Shown: positions 1 through 8,123 of the stretch, in pieces
Layout: the number at the start of each line of letters is the position of its first letter
How positions within the stretch are numbered: the stretch's first letter is position 1
Source: Brevundimonas sp.
Lineage (GTDB): Bacteria; Pseudomonadota; Alphaproteobacteria; Caulobacterales; Caulobacteraceae
Direction: 5' to 3'
NCBI GenBank assembly: GCA_027531145.1
Contig: JAPZRF010000008.1
Location: 1 to 64,000 of the forward strand
DNA length: 64,000 nt
Made by a program: the position numbers and the translations under genes
Notes under the pieces: generated by a model
Databases searched by the model: none
Seen by the model: the letters and a program-made list of their open reading frames with translations, nothing else
Told to the model about the DNA's origin: nothing

Positions 1-114
1 GCCGTGCGGCTGAACCCCGCGGCCGGCCGGCTGCGCAACCTGATCAGCTCCACCGGCCGGCCGCTACCGCCGGCGCTGGAGATCAGCTACCAACCCCCCG
101 GGCTCTCACAATGA
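1..114 (+). CDS. C-terminal end of an unidentified protein (partial)
   Basis: An open frame enters from the left edge and ends at a TGA, giving 37 residues that finish PPALEISYQPPGLSQ. The start lies outside the window. I do not recognise the family. The high-GC codon use and absence of stops make it look like the true tail of a gene, and the next gene follows about 50 bases later on the same strand. It may belong to the same mobile element as the methyltransferase downstream. Confidence 0.4.
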   Translation, partial: AVRLNPAAGRLRNLISSTGRPLPPALEISYQPPGLSQ

Positions 115-162
115 TCGAGGGACCGGCGGGGGGCAGGTCAATCGCAACTCAGAGGACCGACA

Positions 163-459
163 ATGACTCCCAAGGATTCCATCCGCGCCGCGGCGCGCAA
201 GCAGCATTACCTGTCCCGCGACAATCTCGATCTCTTGGAGATCGACGCATTGGGGGTTCGGGAGGAGAGGTTCAGCATCTTCAATAGGAACATTGATATC
301 CAGCCAAGCGGCGCGTTCGTTGGATTGGGCCGGCTGAGGTTCGCGGTGACTGACGGGAGTGGAGTTATGACGGGGCGGTCGTCTTGCGAGGCTCATTTCT
401 CCGGCCGGCTCACGAGCGACGGTGCCGAAATCCATTCGGTCGCGGTCGAGGAGTTCTGA
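163..459 (+). CDS. hypothetical protein
   Basis: A 98-residue frame with a purine-rich AGAGGA about 9 bases upstream of its ATG. The protein is soluble-looking, has no signal peptide or membrane segment, and ends in a beta-rich stretch (FVGLGRLRFAVTDGSG). I do not recognise it. Codon use is less GC3-biased than in the core genes further on, as expected for mobile-element DNA. It sits alone between the partial gene and the methyltransferase. An overlapping antisense frame exists but has no better claim. Confidence 0.4.
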   Translation: MTPKDSIRAAARKQHYLSRDNLDLLEIDALGVREERFSIFNRNIDIQPSGAFVGLGRLRFAVTDGSGVMTGRSSCEAHFSGRLTSDGAEIHSVAVEEF

Positions 460-668
460 ACCTTCGAGTGGTGCGCGCTTCGGTCTGGCCCTGGCGCGCG
501 CGCCCACGCAGAGAGATAATGGTAGGCGCCCCTATTGACGTGTCTATCAGCGGTGTCGCTCCCGACCGGGGCCGGGATGGAACCCGGCTGAAGTCGGTCA
601 AGAGACGGCGCAACGCCCGAAGAGCTCCGTCGGCAAACGCCTGCCGGAAAACCTCTGAGGACACCTCA

Positions 669-2042
669 ATGGAAGACCAAAACTCTACTGCAGCCGCCCG
701 TTCGGGCCTGGCTTCGGCACCGGTCGTGATGATGCGACCGCCGGGCGAACTGAAGCCGGCGAGGCGTAACGCGCGCACGCACTCGCAAAAGCAGATCGCA
801 CAGCTCGCGGCCTCGATCCGAAAGTTCGGGTTTACGAACCCGGTGCTGACCGACAATGCCGGATGTATCGTCGCCGGGCACGGCAGGGTGGAGGCGGCGA
901 AGCTGCTGGGGCTGGCGCTCGTGCCGACGCTGCCGCTGTCGCATCTGTCTGAACTGGATGTCCGGGCCTATGCCCTGGCCGATAACCGACTGGCCGAAAA
1001 TTCCGGCTGGGATGACGAGCTGCTGCGGATCGAGCTTGGCGAACTGGAGGAGATCGTGCCGTTCGATCTCGAACTCACTGGCTTCTCCACTGGAGAAATC
1101 GATGTGCTGCTGGATCCGCCGACGAAGGAGGAGCGGCTGAGCGAAACGCCCGAGCCGAAGCGGGCGACGGCCGGGGTGGAGCGCGGCGATCTGTGGCTGC
1201 TTGGCGAGCACCGAATGCTTTGCGGCGACGCCCGCGAGCCGGCGGACTTCGCGAAGCTGATGGGGGAGGAAAGGGCGCGGATGGTCTTCTCCGATCCACC
1301 GTACAATGTGCCGATCGATGGCTTCGTCGGAGGGCTTGGTGGAGTGAAGCACCAGGAGTTCGCGATGGCGTCGGGTGAGATGAGCCCGCAGCAGTTCACT
1401 GTCTTCCTGGCGACGGCCTTCCGAAACGCCGCCGAGGTCAGTCTGGACGGGGCCGTACACTATCAGTGCATGGACTGGCGGCACATTGAGGAGATGATGG
1501 CGGCCGGACGGCAGGTCTACTCAGGTTTGCTGAACCTCTGCGTCTGGTCGAAGGACTCAGCCGGGATGGGGAGCTTCTACCGGAGCCAGCATGAGCTGGT
1601 GTTCGTGTGGAAGGTCGGGGAGGGCGCGCACCTGAATACCGTCGAGCTCGGAGCGAACGGACGTTATCGGACGAATGTCTGGAACTGCCGCGGTGTGAGG
1701 AAGACCGGCGGCCGGTCGGAGCTCGAATTGCACCCGACTGTGAAGCCGGTGCCTCTTATTCTCGAGGCGATTAAGGACGCCTCGAAGCGCGGAGATCTCG
1801 TGCTCGACTGCTTCGGCGGTTCTGGCTCGACGCTGATTGCGGCTGAGCGCGGGAAGAGGAAGGCCAGGCTGATCGAATACGAACCGAAGTACTGCGAGGT
1901 GACGATCTGGCGGTGGGAAAAGCAGACTGGGAAGAAGGCGGTTCTTGCTGAGACGGGCGAGACCTACGCCGAAGTCCAGGCCCGAAGGAATGCCGAGATG
2001 GACGCGATCGCCGATGCGGCTCTGGAACTGGAGGCGGCGTGA
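669..2042 (+). CDS. ParB-like nuclease domain / DNA methyltransferase fusion
   Basis: The 457-residue product joins an N-terminal ParB/sulfiredoxin-like domain (about residues 20-130, with ARTHSQKQIAQLAASI and ADNRLAENSGWDDELL) to a C-terminal DNA methylase. The catalytic motif IV reads FSDPPYNVP, and the S-adenosylmethionine-binding motif DCFGGSGST lies near the C-terminus, so the order is that of a beta-class amino-methyltransferase. The TPPY-type motif suggests adenine-N6 or cytosine-N4 modification. Such fusions are common in alphaproteobacterial prophages next to terminase genes. I start at the ATG preceded by CTGAGGA; the track's longer version adds 95 unlikely residues. The next gene starts on its stop codon. 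Confidence 0.9.
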   Translation: MEDQNSTAAARSGLASAPVVMMRPPGELKPARRNARTHSQKQIAQLAASIRKFGFTNPVLTDNAGCIVAGHGRVEAAKLLGLALVPTLPLSHLSELDVRAYALADNRLAENSGWDDELLRIELGELEEIVPFDLELTGFSTGEIDVLLDPPTKEERLSETPEPKRATAGVERGDLWLLGEHRMLCGDAREPADFAKLMGEERARMVFSDPPYNVPIDGFVGGLGGVKHQEFAMASGEMSPQQFTVFLATAFRNAAEVSLDGAVHYQCMDWRHIEEMMAAGRQVYSGLLNLCVWSKDSAGMGSFYRSQHELVFVWKVGEGAHLNTVELGANGRYRTNVWNCRGVRKTGGRSELELHPTVKPVPLILEAIKDASKRGDLVLDCFGGSGSTLIAAERGKRKARLIEYEPKYCEVTIWRWEKQTGKKAVLAETGETYAEVQARRNAEMDAIADAALELEAA

Positions 2043-2518
2043 TGGCGGAGCGCAACGAGAAGGGTCAGTTCGAGAAGGGGCAGACCGGTAACCCGCTTGG
2101 ACGGGGCGCGAAGCGGCAGCGACGCCACCGCTTGCCAGTCTCGAACCGTCTGACGGCCTTTGAAGTCGCGGAAATGCCGATCGAGATGAAGGGGCGAGAC
2201 GGCGAGATGGAACTGACCACCTACTACCGAGGCGTTCTGATCGCGATGGCGCGTAAGGGGATGGGGGGGCATGCGCCGTCGCAGCGGGCGTTTCTGGAAC
2301 AGGTGGATCGTGCGGCGGCGGCGTACGGCGACAATCACGCTCTGATCCAGTTCCTCTTCCGGGAGACGGCGCGGCTCGAGACGCTAGTCGATCAGTACGA
2401 GGCGATCGCGGTGACGAGGCGGACGGGGGTACTCGAGGCCTCTCAGGAGGAATGGGATCGGCGAACGGCCGAGCTGAACCGGAAGTGGGAGCAGAGGAAG
2501 CAGATCGGTTTCACCTGA
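2042..2518 (+). CDS. DUF5681 domain protein (phage-associated)
   Basis: A 158-residue protein whose N-terminus (GQFEKGQTGNPLGRGAKR) matches the DUF5681 signature, found in phage proteins next to terminase genes. The rest is charged and helical. The ATG shares one base with the methyltransferase TGA (TGATG), so the two are translationally coupled; a GTG one codon earlier is possible. In prophages the terminase large subunit usually follows, but here the next gene is a converging nuclease-like gene, so the packaging module appears truncated or reused. Confidence 0.75.
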   Translation: MAERNEKGQFEKGQTGNPLGRGAKRQRRHRLPVSNRLTAFEVAEMPIEMKGRDGEMELTTYYRGVLIAMARKGMGGHAPSQRAFLEQVDRAAAAYGDNHALIQFLFRETARLETLVDQYEAIAVTRRTGVLEASQEEWDRRTAELNRKWEQRKQIGFT

Positions 2519-3442
2519 TCAGCCGGTCGGAAGTAATGCTCTGAGGCGTTGGTAGGCCTCGTCGAACCAGAGTTGGTGCTCGGCGCTCAGATCGGTCCCG
2601 GCGAACCTGAGGCGGCGGTGTTCGATGAACATCGCCGCCCACAGGTCCGAGGCCAGCAGGTCCGGAACATCGAGGTTCGGCCTAGGGGCCGCAAGCGCGG
2701 TCTGGATCGCGTAGGGATCGGTCAGGCCCGCCAAGGCGTACCCGTCGACCAGATGGGTGAACTCCCCCATCTCGTCCTCGACCAGCCCCTCGGGCAGGGC
2801 GTCGAACTGGCCAAGCCGCAATAGTCTCGCCCAGGCAGGCGAAGTCGGTGGCGAGGACAGCTGCCCGGCCAGATGCGCGCGAAGCCGGTGGAGATCACGT
2901 GTTCGCTCGTCGCCAAACAGCAGGTCCAGCAGCGCGTCCATCGTCTCGACAGAGCTGAACCGCGACCGGGTAAGCTGTCGCAGTCCCGGCCGCTCGGCCT
3001 TGACGCCCTGGCTGTCGGCCTTGGTGTGGCGCACGGCGCGATCGCCGAGCGGAGGCAGCGGCTCGCCGGGGGAGCCGCCGAACCAGCGGTACCGGGTGGT
3101 GGTGAAGGTCTCCGGATCGATAAGCATCCAGACGACGCAGCCGGACGGCTTGCTCGCCAGTTCGACGTTGATGTCCACATGGGCGCGCTTGCCGCTGGCC
3201 CGCATCGCCTTCAGTTGAACGTGTCGGAGGATGCCGTCGGCCTCAAGGACGAGGTCGTAGCCGGCCCCGTCGTACTCGGCCCGCAGCACCTCGCACCGGC
3301 GGCCCGCCTTCAGAAGTGCACGGGTCAGGTCGCCGAGGAAGAGATGCTCGAACACCTTCTCGCGCAGCACCGAGGCATGCGGCGACCAGGGATCGAAGGC
3401 GGGCAGGGGCATGTGAATACTATTCGTCTCAGGTAGCCCCAT
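2519..3442 (-). CDS. predicted PD-(D/E)XK-type nuclease, possible restriction enzyme
   Basis: The product has about 307 residues from the ATG at 3442 (MGLPETNS); an alternative ATG at 3412 gives 297. The region CEVLRAEYDGAGYDLVLE followed by HVQLKA resembles the core of PD-(D/E)XK nucleases: a conserved Glu, then Asp on one strand and Q-x-K on the next. The C-terminal half is helical and unrecognised. It is divergent from a short XRE regulator 86 bases away, the arrangement of controller-protein restriction systems. It ends one base after the DUF5681 gene on the opposite strand. The nuclease fold is inferred from the motif; no target or function is shown. Confidence 0.55.
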   Translation of the reverse strand: MGLPETNSIHMPLPAFDPWSPHASVLREKVFEHLFLGDLTRALLKAGRRCEVLRAEYDGAGYDLVLEADGILRHVQLKAMRASGKRAHVDINVELASKPSGCVVWMLIDPETFTTTRYRWFGGSPGEPLPPLGDRAVRHTKADSQGVKAERPGLRQLTRSRFSSVETMDALLDLLFGDERTRDLHRLRAHLAGQLSSPPTSPAWARLLRLGQFDALPEGLVEDEMGEFTHLVDGYALAGLTDPYAIQTALAAPRPNLDVPDLLASDLWAAMFIEHRRLRFAGTDLSAEHQLWFDEAYQRLRALLPTG

Positions 3443-3528
3443 CAGCCATCGAACGCCGGCGACATCAACCGAGAATGAGATGAGTGGACTGTAGATGATC
3501 AGGCTGCGTCCGACGCCTTCTCGCCGCG

Positions 3529-3732
3529 ATGGAGATCGCGAACAGACTGGCCGAACGGGTGCGCGCACTGCGCCGCGAGAAGGGCTGGTCGCAGGAGGAG
3601 CTGGCCCATCGGGCAGGCCTGCACCGCACCTTCATCAGTCAGGTGGAGCGGGCGGTGAAGAACACGACCATCGCCGCCACGGAAAAGAACGCCCGCGCCC
3701 TCGAGGTCAAGATGGGCAACCTTCTCGACTAG
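3529..3732 (+). CDS. XRE-family regulator, controller (C) protein-like
   Basis: A 67-residue protein that is almost entirely one helix-turn-helix domain: RVRALRREKGWSQEELAHRAGLHRTFISQVER, then a dimer helix ending in LEVKMGNLLD. Size and sequence fit the small controller proteins of restriction-modification systems as well as general XRE repressors. There is no clear Shine-Dalgarno before the ATG; leaderless transcripts are known for C proteins. It is transcribed away from the nuclease-like gene, so the 86-base gap between them should hold both promoters and its operator. Confidence 0.8.
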   Translation: MEIANRLAERVRALRREKGWSQEELAHRAGLHRTFISQVERAVKNTTIAATEKNARALEVKMGNLLD

Positions 3733-3792
3733 AGTCCCGACGGGCGTGGCTCATCGGCGAGACGCATGGCTTCGTCACGGGACGGAGGTCCC

Positions 3793-4002
3793 ATGATCCA
3801 CCCCGAGGTTGCTGACGAAGCCGTCGGCCTGTTGCTGATGCTGGTCGCCGACCTTGGCGAGGAGGCCGCGTCTCTGGCGGTCACGGCCCCCGTTGATCTC
3901 ACCCAGCGCTTCGCCCGACTGCGTCAACTCGGCGAGGATCAGGCCGTCATCGCCGCGGCCGGCAAGGCTGTGCTCCGCAATCGGCGGCCTCCCGCTGAAT
4001 AA
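3793..4002 (+). CDS. small hypothetical protein
   Basis: A 69-residue, mostly helical protein (MIHPEVADEAVGLLLMLVADLGEE...). I chose the ATG at 3793 because GGAGG lies five bases upstream; the track start at 3766 has no such site. There is no membrane segment or recognised domain. It lies between the XRE regulator and the recombinase operon, all on the plus strand. A gap of 142 bases follows in which I see no gene. Function is unknown. Confidence 0.55.
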   Translation: MIHPEVADEAVGLLLMLVADLGEEAASLAVTAPVDLTQRFARLRQLGEDQAVIAAAGKAVLRNRRPPAE

Positions 4003-4144
4003 CGGGCGATACCGCTGGACTTCACCCTCGAACGGAGTGTGTTGGAGAGGCCGGCGCGGAGGACGCCCGGCCCGCTCCGAAGGCCGCTGGCCGCCGGGGC
4101 TTCAGGTCATGCGGCCGGTCCTGGCCGCAGCTAGGAGCCTCGAC

Positions 4145-4630
4145 ATGACCGACCTCACCCTCTCTTCCGCCCAACGCATCCTGCTGCAGCGCGTGGCCGT
4201 CTCCGGACCCGACGGGTTCGAAATCGCCCCGCGCGCCCGCGCCAGCGCCGCCATCCTCGTCGGGCACGGCCTGCTCGACGGTGCCGACGATCTCTACCAC
4301 GCGACGCCGGCCGGGCGGCAAGCTCTCGGACTGGCTGAGGAGCCGGAGCACCCTACGGCCGCAGAACCCGAGGTGCGAGCCGCCGATCAGCAAGAGCCTC
4401 CCACTAGCCGCGCGCCCCGCGACGGCACCAAGGCCGCCCAGGTCGTGGCGATGCTGAGCCAGCCAGACGGCGTGACGGTCTCCCGGATCTCCGAGGCAAC
4501 CGGCTGGCTGCCTCACTCGGTGCGAGGGTTTCTCGCCGGGGCGCTGAAGAAGACCCACGGGATGGCCGCGGTCTCCGAAGCGGCCGAGGGCGGTCGGGTC
4601 TACCGCCTGGCCGCCGGGGGCACCCGGTGA
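4145..4630 (+). CDS. DUF3489 domain protein
   Basis: The 161-residue protein carries a C-terminal DUF3489 domain (TKAAQVVAMLSQPDGVTVSRISEATGWLPHSVRGFLAGALKKTHG), which looks like a winged-helix DNA-binding fold. The N-terminal half is another short helical region followed by a Pro/Glu-rich linker. The ATG is preceded by TAGGAG. The track's longer frame begins upstream without support. It overlaps the DUF2924 gene by four bases (GTGA) and belongs to the recombinase operon. This gene trio recurs in alphaproteobacterial mobile DNA as far as I recall; a DNA-binding accessory role is inference. Confidence 0.85.
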   Translation: MTDLTLSSAQRILLQRVAVSGPDGFEIAPRARASAAILVGHGLLDGADDLYHATPAGRQALGLAEEPEHPTAAEPEVRAADQQEPPTSRAPRDGTKAAQVVAMLSQPDGVTVSRISEATGWLPHSVRGFLAGALKKTHGMAAVSEAAEGGRVYRLAAGGTR

Positions 4631-5031
4631 CCCCGGACGAAGCCGCAAGGTCGCTGGAAGGCCTGTCGCTGCAGGAGCTGCGCGAGGCCTGGCGCCGCCA
4701 CGGCTTCGGCGCTCCTCCAAAGTTGCGCGCGCCGGACCTTCTCCGCCGCTGCCTGGCCTGGCTGATCCAGACCCGCGCCTATGGCGGCATCTCTCCGGAA
4801 CTTCGCCGCCAGCTGCGCGGCGAGGGGCGCCTGGGCGATGGTCTGGAACCGGGAGCCCGCATCGTGCGCGAATGGGCCGGGGTCCGCCACGAGGTCGAAG
4901 TGATGGAGGGCGGCGGCTATCTCTATGCCGGTCGCAGGTGGAGCTCGCTGTCGCCCATCGCCTTCGAGATTACCGGCACGAAGTGGAACGGCCCGGCCTT
5001 CTTCGGCCTGCGGCGGGCCGGCAAGACATGA
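4627..5031 (+). CDS. DUF2924 domain protein
   Basis: A 134-residue protein matching DUF2924 along its length: LREAWRRHGFGAPPKLRAPDLLRRCLAW, then RIVREWAGVRHEVEVMEGGGYLYAGRRWSSLSPIAFEITGTKWNGPAFFGLR. The final part has the look of a small DNA-binding module of the kind found in recombinase-associated proteins. It begins at a GTG overlapping the DUF3489 stop and ends with an ATGA overlap into the recombinase, so the three proteins are probably made in fixed ratio. Its biochemical function is not established. Confidence 0.85.
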   Translation: MTPDEAARSLEGLSLQELREAWRRHGFGAPPKLRAPDLLRRCLAWLIQTRAYGGISPELRRQLRGEGRLGDGLEPGARIVREWAGVRHEVEVMEGGGYLYAGRRWSSLSPIAFEITGTKWNGPAFFGLRRAGKT

Positions 5032-6614
5032 GCGAGCGGACGCTTCGATGTGCGATCTACACGCGCAAGAGCTCGGAGGAGGGCCTCGACCAGAGCTTCA
5101 ACTCGCTCGACGCCCAGCGCGAGGCCTGTGCCGCCTATATCGCCTCGCAGAAGGGCGAGGGGTGGCTGGGCCTGCCCGGCCGCTACGATGACGGCGGCTA
5201 CTCCGGCGGCAACATGGAGCGGCCGGGTCTGACCCGGCTGCTCTCTGACATTGAGGCGGGTCGTATCGATGTGGTGGTCGTCTACAAGGTCGATCGCCTG
5301 ACCCGGTCGCTGTCGGACTTCGCCCGGATCGTCGATCGCTTCGACAGGCGCGGCGTCAGCTTTGTCTCGGTGACCCAAGCCTTCAACACCACGACGTCGA
5401 TGGGCCGGCTGACGTTGAACGTGCTTCTTTCCTTCGCCCAGTTCGAACGTGAGGTCACCGGCGAGCGCATCCGCGACAAGATCGCGGCCTCCAAGAAGAA
5501 GGGCATGTGGATGGGCGGCAATGCGCCGCTCGGCTACATCGGCCATGAGCGGACGCTGAAGATCATCCCGGAAGAAGCCGCGATCGTCCGCTGGTGCTTC
5601 GCCCGCTACCTGGAGCTCGGCTCGGTCCACGTGCTGCAGCGGGAGATGAAGGACCGGGGCATCGTCTCCCGGGTTCGCACCTCGGCGGCGGGGCGAACCA
5701 CTGGCGGGCAGCCGTTCGGGCGAGGCTCGGTGTTCCACCTGCTCAGGAACCGGCTGTATGTCGGCGAGATCGTCCACGGCGACAAGGTCTGGCCGGGGTT
5801 GCACGAACCTATCGTCGACCGGGAGACGTTCGAGGCGGTGCAGACCCTCCTCACCAAGTCCACTACGCCGCGTCGGGTGCGGGCAAAGCAATCGCCGGCG
5901 TCGCTGACAGGCCTGATCCACGATGCGACTGGCGGGCTGATGAGCCCCGTCACCGCCCGGCACAGCGGAAACACCTGGCGCTACTACGTGTCCTCCAGGC
6001 TGCAGAAGGGCGTGGGCGTCGCCATGCCGCCGGATGGCCTCAAGCGGATAGCTGCGGTTCCGGTCGAGGAACTGGTCGCCGGTGCCCTGCGCGAGCTGAT
6101 CGGAGACCCGACCGCATCATGGGCAGTCCTGCGCGAGCTGATCACCAAAGTTACGGTCCACACCGATCGTATCGCCCTCGCCCTCACCATCGAGGCGCGG
6201 GCACGGGCCGTGCGAGACATCCCGCCCCCGGCTGCGGACGGGTCAACCACGCTGGTCGTATCGGCAAAGCTCCAGAAGCGCGCCGGACGGGTCTGGCTGG
6301 AGGCCGGTGCCTCCGGTCGCACCGAGCGGCGGCGGATCGATCGAACTCTTGTCGCGGGCCTGCGTCGCGCTCACCGGGAGCTCGCGAAGGTCGGGATCCA
6401 GCCTTCGGGACGAACACCCTCCTCGCTCAACTGCCAGGGAATCGATGACCGGCACACGCGAAGGCTCGCGACTCTCGCGTTTCTTGCGCCCGACATTCAG
6501 GTGGCGATCCTGGAGGGGCATCAGCCCGTTGGCGTCACCCTCAAGGATCTGATCGAACGGCCTCTACCCCTGTCGTGGCAAGATCAGCGCATCGCGCTCG
6601 GCATTACGGCCTGA
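5028..6614 (+). CDS. large serine recombinase (integrase/resolvase family)
   Basis: The 528-residue enzyme has an N-terminal resolvase domain (about 1-150) with CAIYTRKSSEEG supplying the catalytic serine region and YKVDRLTRSLSDFARIVD the conserved arginines, then a recombinase domain (about 170-290, LLRNRLYVGEIVHGDKVWPGLHEPIVD). The place where many relatives have a Cys4 zinc ribbon reads SLTGLIHDATGGLMSP and lacks cysteines. The C-terminus (FLAPDIQVAILEGHQP) matches the alphaproteobacterial subfamily. The start ATG overlaps the DUF2924 stop. It should catalyse site-specific integration or excision of the element. No att sites could be assigned by eye. Confidence 0.95.
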   Translation: MSERTLRCAIYTRKSSEEGLDQSFNSLDAQREACAAYIASQKGEGWLGLPGRYDDGGYSGGNMERPGLTRLLSDIEAGRIDVVVVYKVDRLTRSLSDFARIVDRFDRRGVSFVSVTQAFNTTTSMGRLTLNVLLSFAQFEREVTGERIRDKIAASKKKGMWMGGNAPLGYIGHERTLKIIPEEAAIVRWCFARYLELGSVHVLQREMKDRGIVSRVRTSAAGRTTGGQPFGRGSVFHLLRNRLYVGEIVHGDKVWPGLHEPIVDRETFEAVQTLLTKSTTPRRVRAKQSPASLTGLIHDATGGLMSPVTARHSGNTWRYYVSSRLQKGVGVAMPPDGLKRIAAVPVEELVAGALRELIGDPTASWAVLRELITKVTVHTDRIALALTIEARARAVRDIPPPAADGSTTLVVSAKLQKRAGRVWLEAGASGRTERRRIDRTLVAGLRRAHRELAKVGIQPSGRTPSSLNCQGIDDRHTRRLATLAFLAPDIQVAILEGHQPVGVTLKDLIERPLPLSWQDQRIALGITA

Positions 6615-6992
6615 TTGAGGGCGGAACACGTCCAGATCGAGCCGATTACACGTCCTGAAAACGAGCGGATCAGGCCCTGTTACCTGCCTGATAAATTGCG
6701 CACTCGTTCACCCATGTCTGGATCAGGAAGGCAGGCGCGGCGGGCGTTTGAGGACCAATGAGCGTATACGTCGGCTCGACGTCAAGGTCCAAAAATCGTC
6801 GGAACAGGCCGAACAGGCATCTAGCAAACCGGGTGTGGCGCAATGCGACCAGAGAGCGCCATCTGGAATGAGCCCAGATAGGCCTGGATGCGAGGGCGGG
6901 AGGTGACAGTGGTACCGGAAGCAGGGCGCAAGCCCCGCCCCACGCGGCACATTTGCGCGGGTCGGCTGTTCAAGACAGCTAGGCCAAGAAGG
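6615..6992. other. non-coding stretch between recombinase and tRNA-Ser
   Basis: About 380 bases with no convincing gene. Minus-strand frames in the ORF track here run through the tRNA and are artefacts. I see no clear terminator or duplicated tRNA end. This is the likely place for an element boundary, because mobile-type genes stop at 6614 and core genes begin after the tRNA, but I could not define an attachment core. Confidence 0.5.
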
Positions 6993-7082
<90 letters not shown>

Positions 7083-7161
7083 GCGCGCCGACAGGCCCTT
7101 GGGGCGAGTGAGACGCGGTGTGTAGTCAAGCGAGGCGCGCGCCGCAAGGGGTCTGTGCGGC

Positions 7162-8121
7162 TCAGCGCAGGGCGGGCAGGGCAAGGCCCGGGGCGTGCCC
7201 GTCCTCAGGGGCTCCGAGGCGGGCGGTGAACAGCTCGGCGGGCCTGCCGCCGGTGCCGGTGGTGGTTCGCCCGAGGGGGGCGACGAGGCCGGTGCGCTCG
7301 ACACCGCGGCGGAAGTTCTGCTTGTGCAGGCGCAGGCCCGAGACCGCCTCGGCGGCGGCCTGCAGCTGCGACAGGGTGAAGGTCTCGGGTGCCAGGTCGA
7401 ACAGCACCGGTCGGTAGCGCAGCTTGCTGCGCAGCCGGCCGAGGCCGGTGGCGAGGATGCGGCGATGGTCCGACTCCATCGGCTGGCCCAGAAGCGGGGC
7501 GTCGTCAGCGGCCGGCGGCTCCGGCCGGTCACGCGCCGCCTCGGCGACGAGGCCGGCCTCATAGAGCAGCTCGTAGCGGTCGAGCACAGCCGCCTCGTTC
7601 CAGCCGGCATCGTCCTCCAGCGCGAACAGGGCCTCGACGCGGCGGCGGCGGCGCTCGCCGGGCTCGGCGTCGGCCCAGGCGCGCAGGCGCGGGGCGAGGA
7701 ACTCGTCGATCAGGGGCAGCCGGCCGGCGCGCGGCGCCTCCCACGGGAAGAAGCTCTCAACCGGCCGCCAGCGGGCGTCGGCGCTGGGCGGGGCGAGGGC
7801 GTCGCGTGTCAGGGCCAGATAGCCGACCGAGACCTGGCGCGCCGGATCGCCGGCCGGGGCGGCGCGCGGCGTGTCGCGGCCGGCGTCGCCGAAGGTGTAG
7901 AGCTGCTCGACGAAGCCCAGCCGGAAGCCGGTTTGGGCCGTGACGAAGGCGCGCAGGGCCAGCTCGAAGGTGCGGTGCCGGGTCGGATCGAAGGGGCCGA
8001 ATGGCAGGCCGGGGGCGACTTCCTGGGCGTGGGTGGTGAGCACCGACAGCCCGGGCCCGTCGAGGACGAAGATGACGGCGGACAGGCCGATCCTGACCCC
8101 GATGTCGCCGCGCCCCGCCAT
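7162..8121 (-). CDS. NUDIX-domain NAD regulator-like protein
   Basis: The 319-residue protein has an N-terminal NUDIX-like fold (LSAVIFVLDGPGLSVLTT...FDPTRHRTFELALRAFVTAQTGFRLGFVEQLYTFGD) and a C-terminal winged-helix region (FTLSQLQAAAEAVSGLRLHKQNFRRGVERTGLV). That is the NrtR-type layout, in which a NUDIX domain senses NAD metabolites and the C-terminus binds DNA. The NUDIX box is degenerate, so a regulator rather than hydrolase is likely. It lies two bases after an HD hydrolase gene on the same strand, so the two form an operon. A role in NAD control is family inference. Confidence 0.75.
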   Translation of the reverse strand: MAGRGDIGVRIGLSAVIFVLDGPGLSVLTTHAQEVAPGLPFGPFDPTRHRTFELALRAFVTAQTGFRLGFVEQLYTFGDAGRDTPRAAPAGDPARQVSVGYLALTRDALAPPSADARWRPVESFFPWEAPRAGRLPLIDEFLAPRLRAWADAEPGERRRRRVEALFALEDDAGWNEAAVLDRYELLYEAGLVAEAARDRPEPPAADDAPLLGQPMESDHRRILATGLGRLRSKLRYRPVLFDLAPETFTLSQLQAAAEAVSGLRLHKQNFRRGVERTGLVAPLGRTTTGTGGRPAELFTARLGAPEDGHAPGLALPALR

Positions 8122-8123
8122 GG

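Noticed and set aside
3443-3528. classical C-box operators
   Set aside because: GACT-containing half sites are present (GAGTGGACTGTAGATG) but no convincing paired repeat could be set by eye.
4923-5963. 346-residue minus-strand ORF
   Set aside because: Antisense to the serine recombinase, which has clear motifs.
7083-7135. promoter for tRNA-Ser
   Set aside because: A TTGACT exists on the minus strand but no acceptable -10 lies at 16-18 bases.
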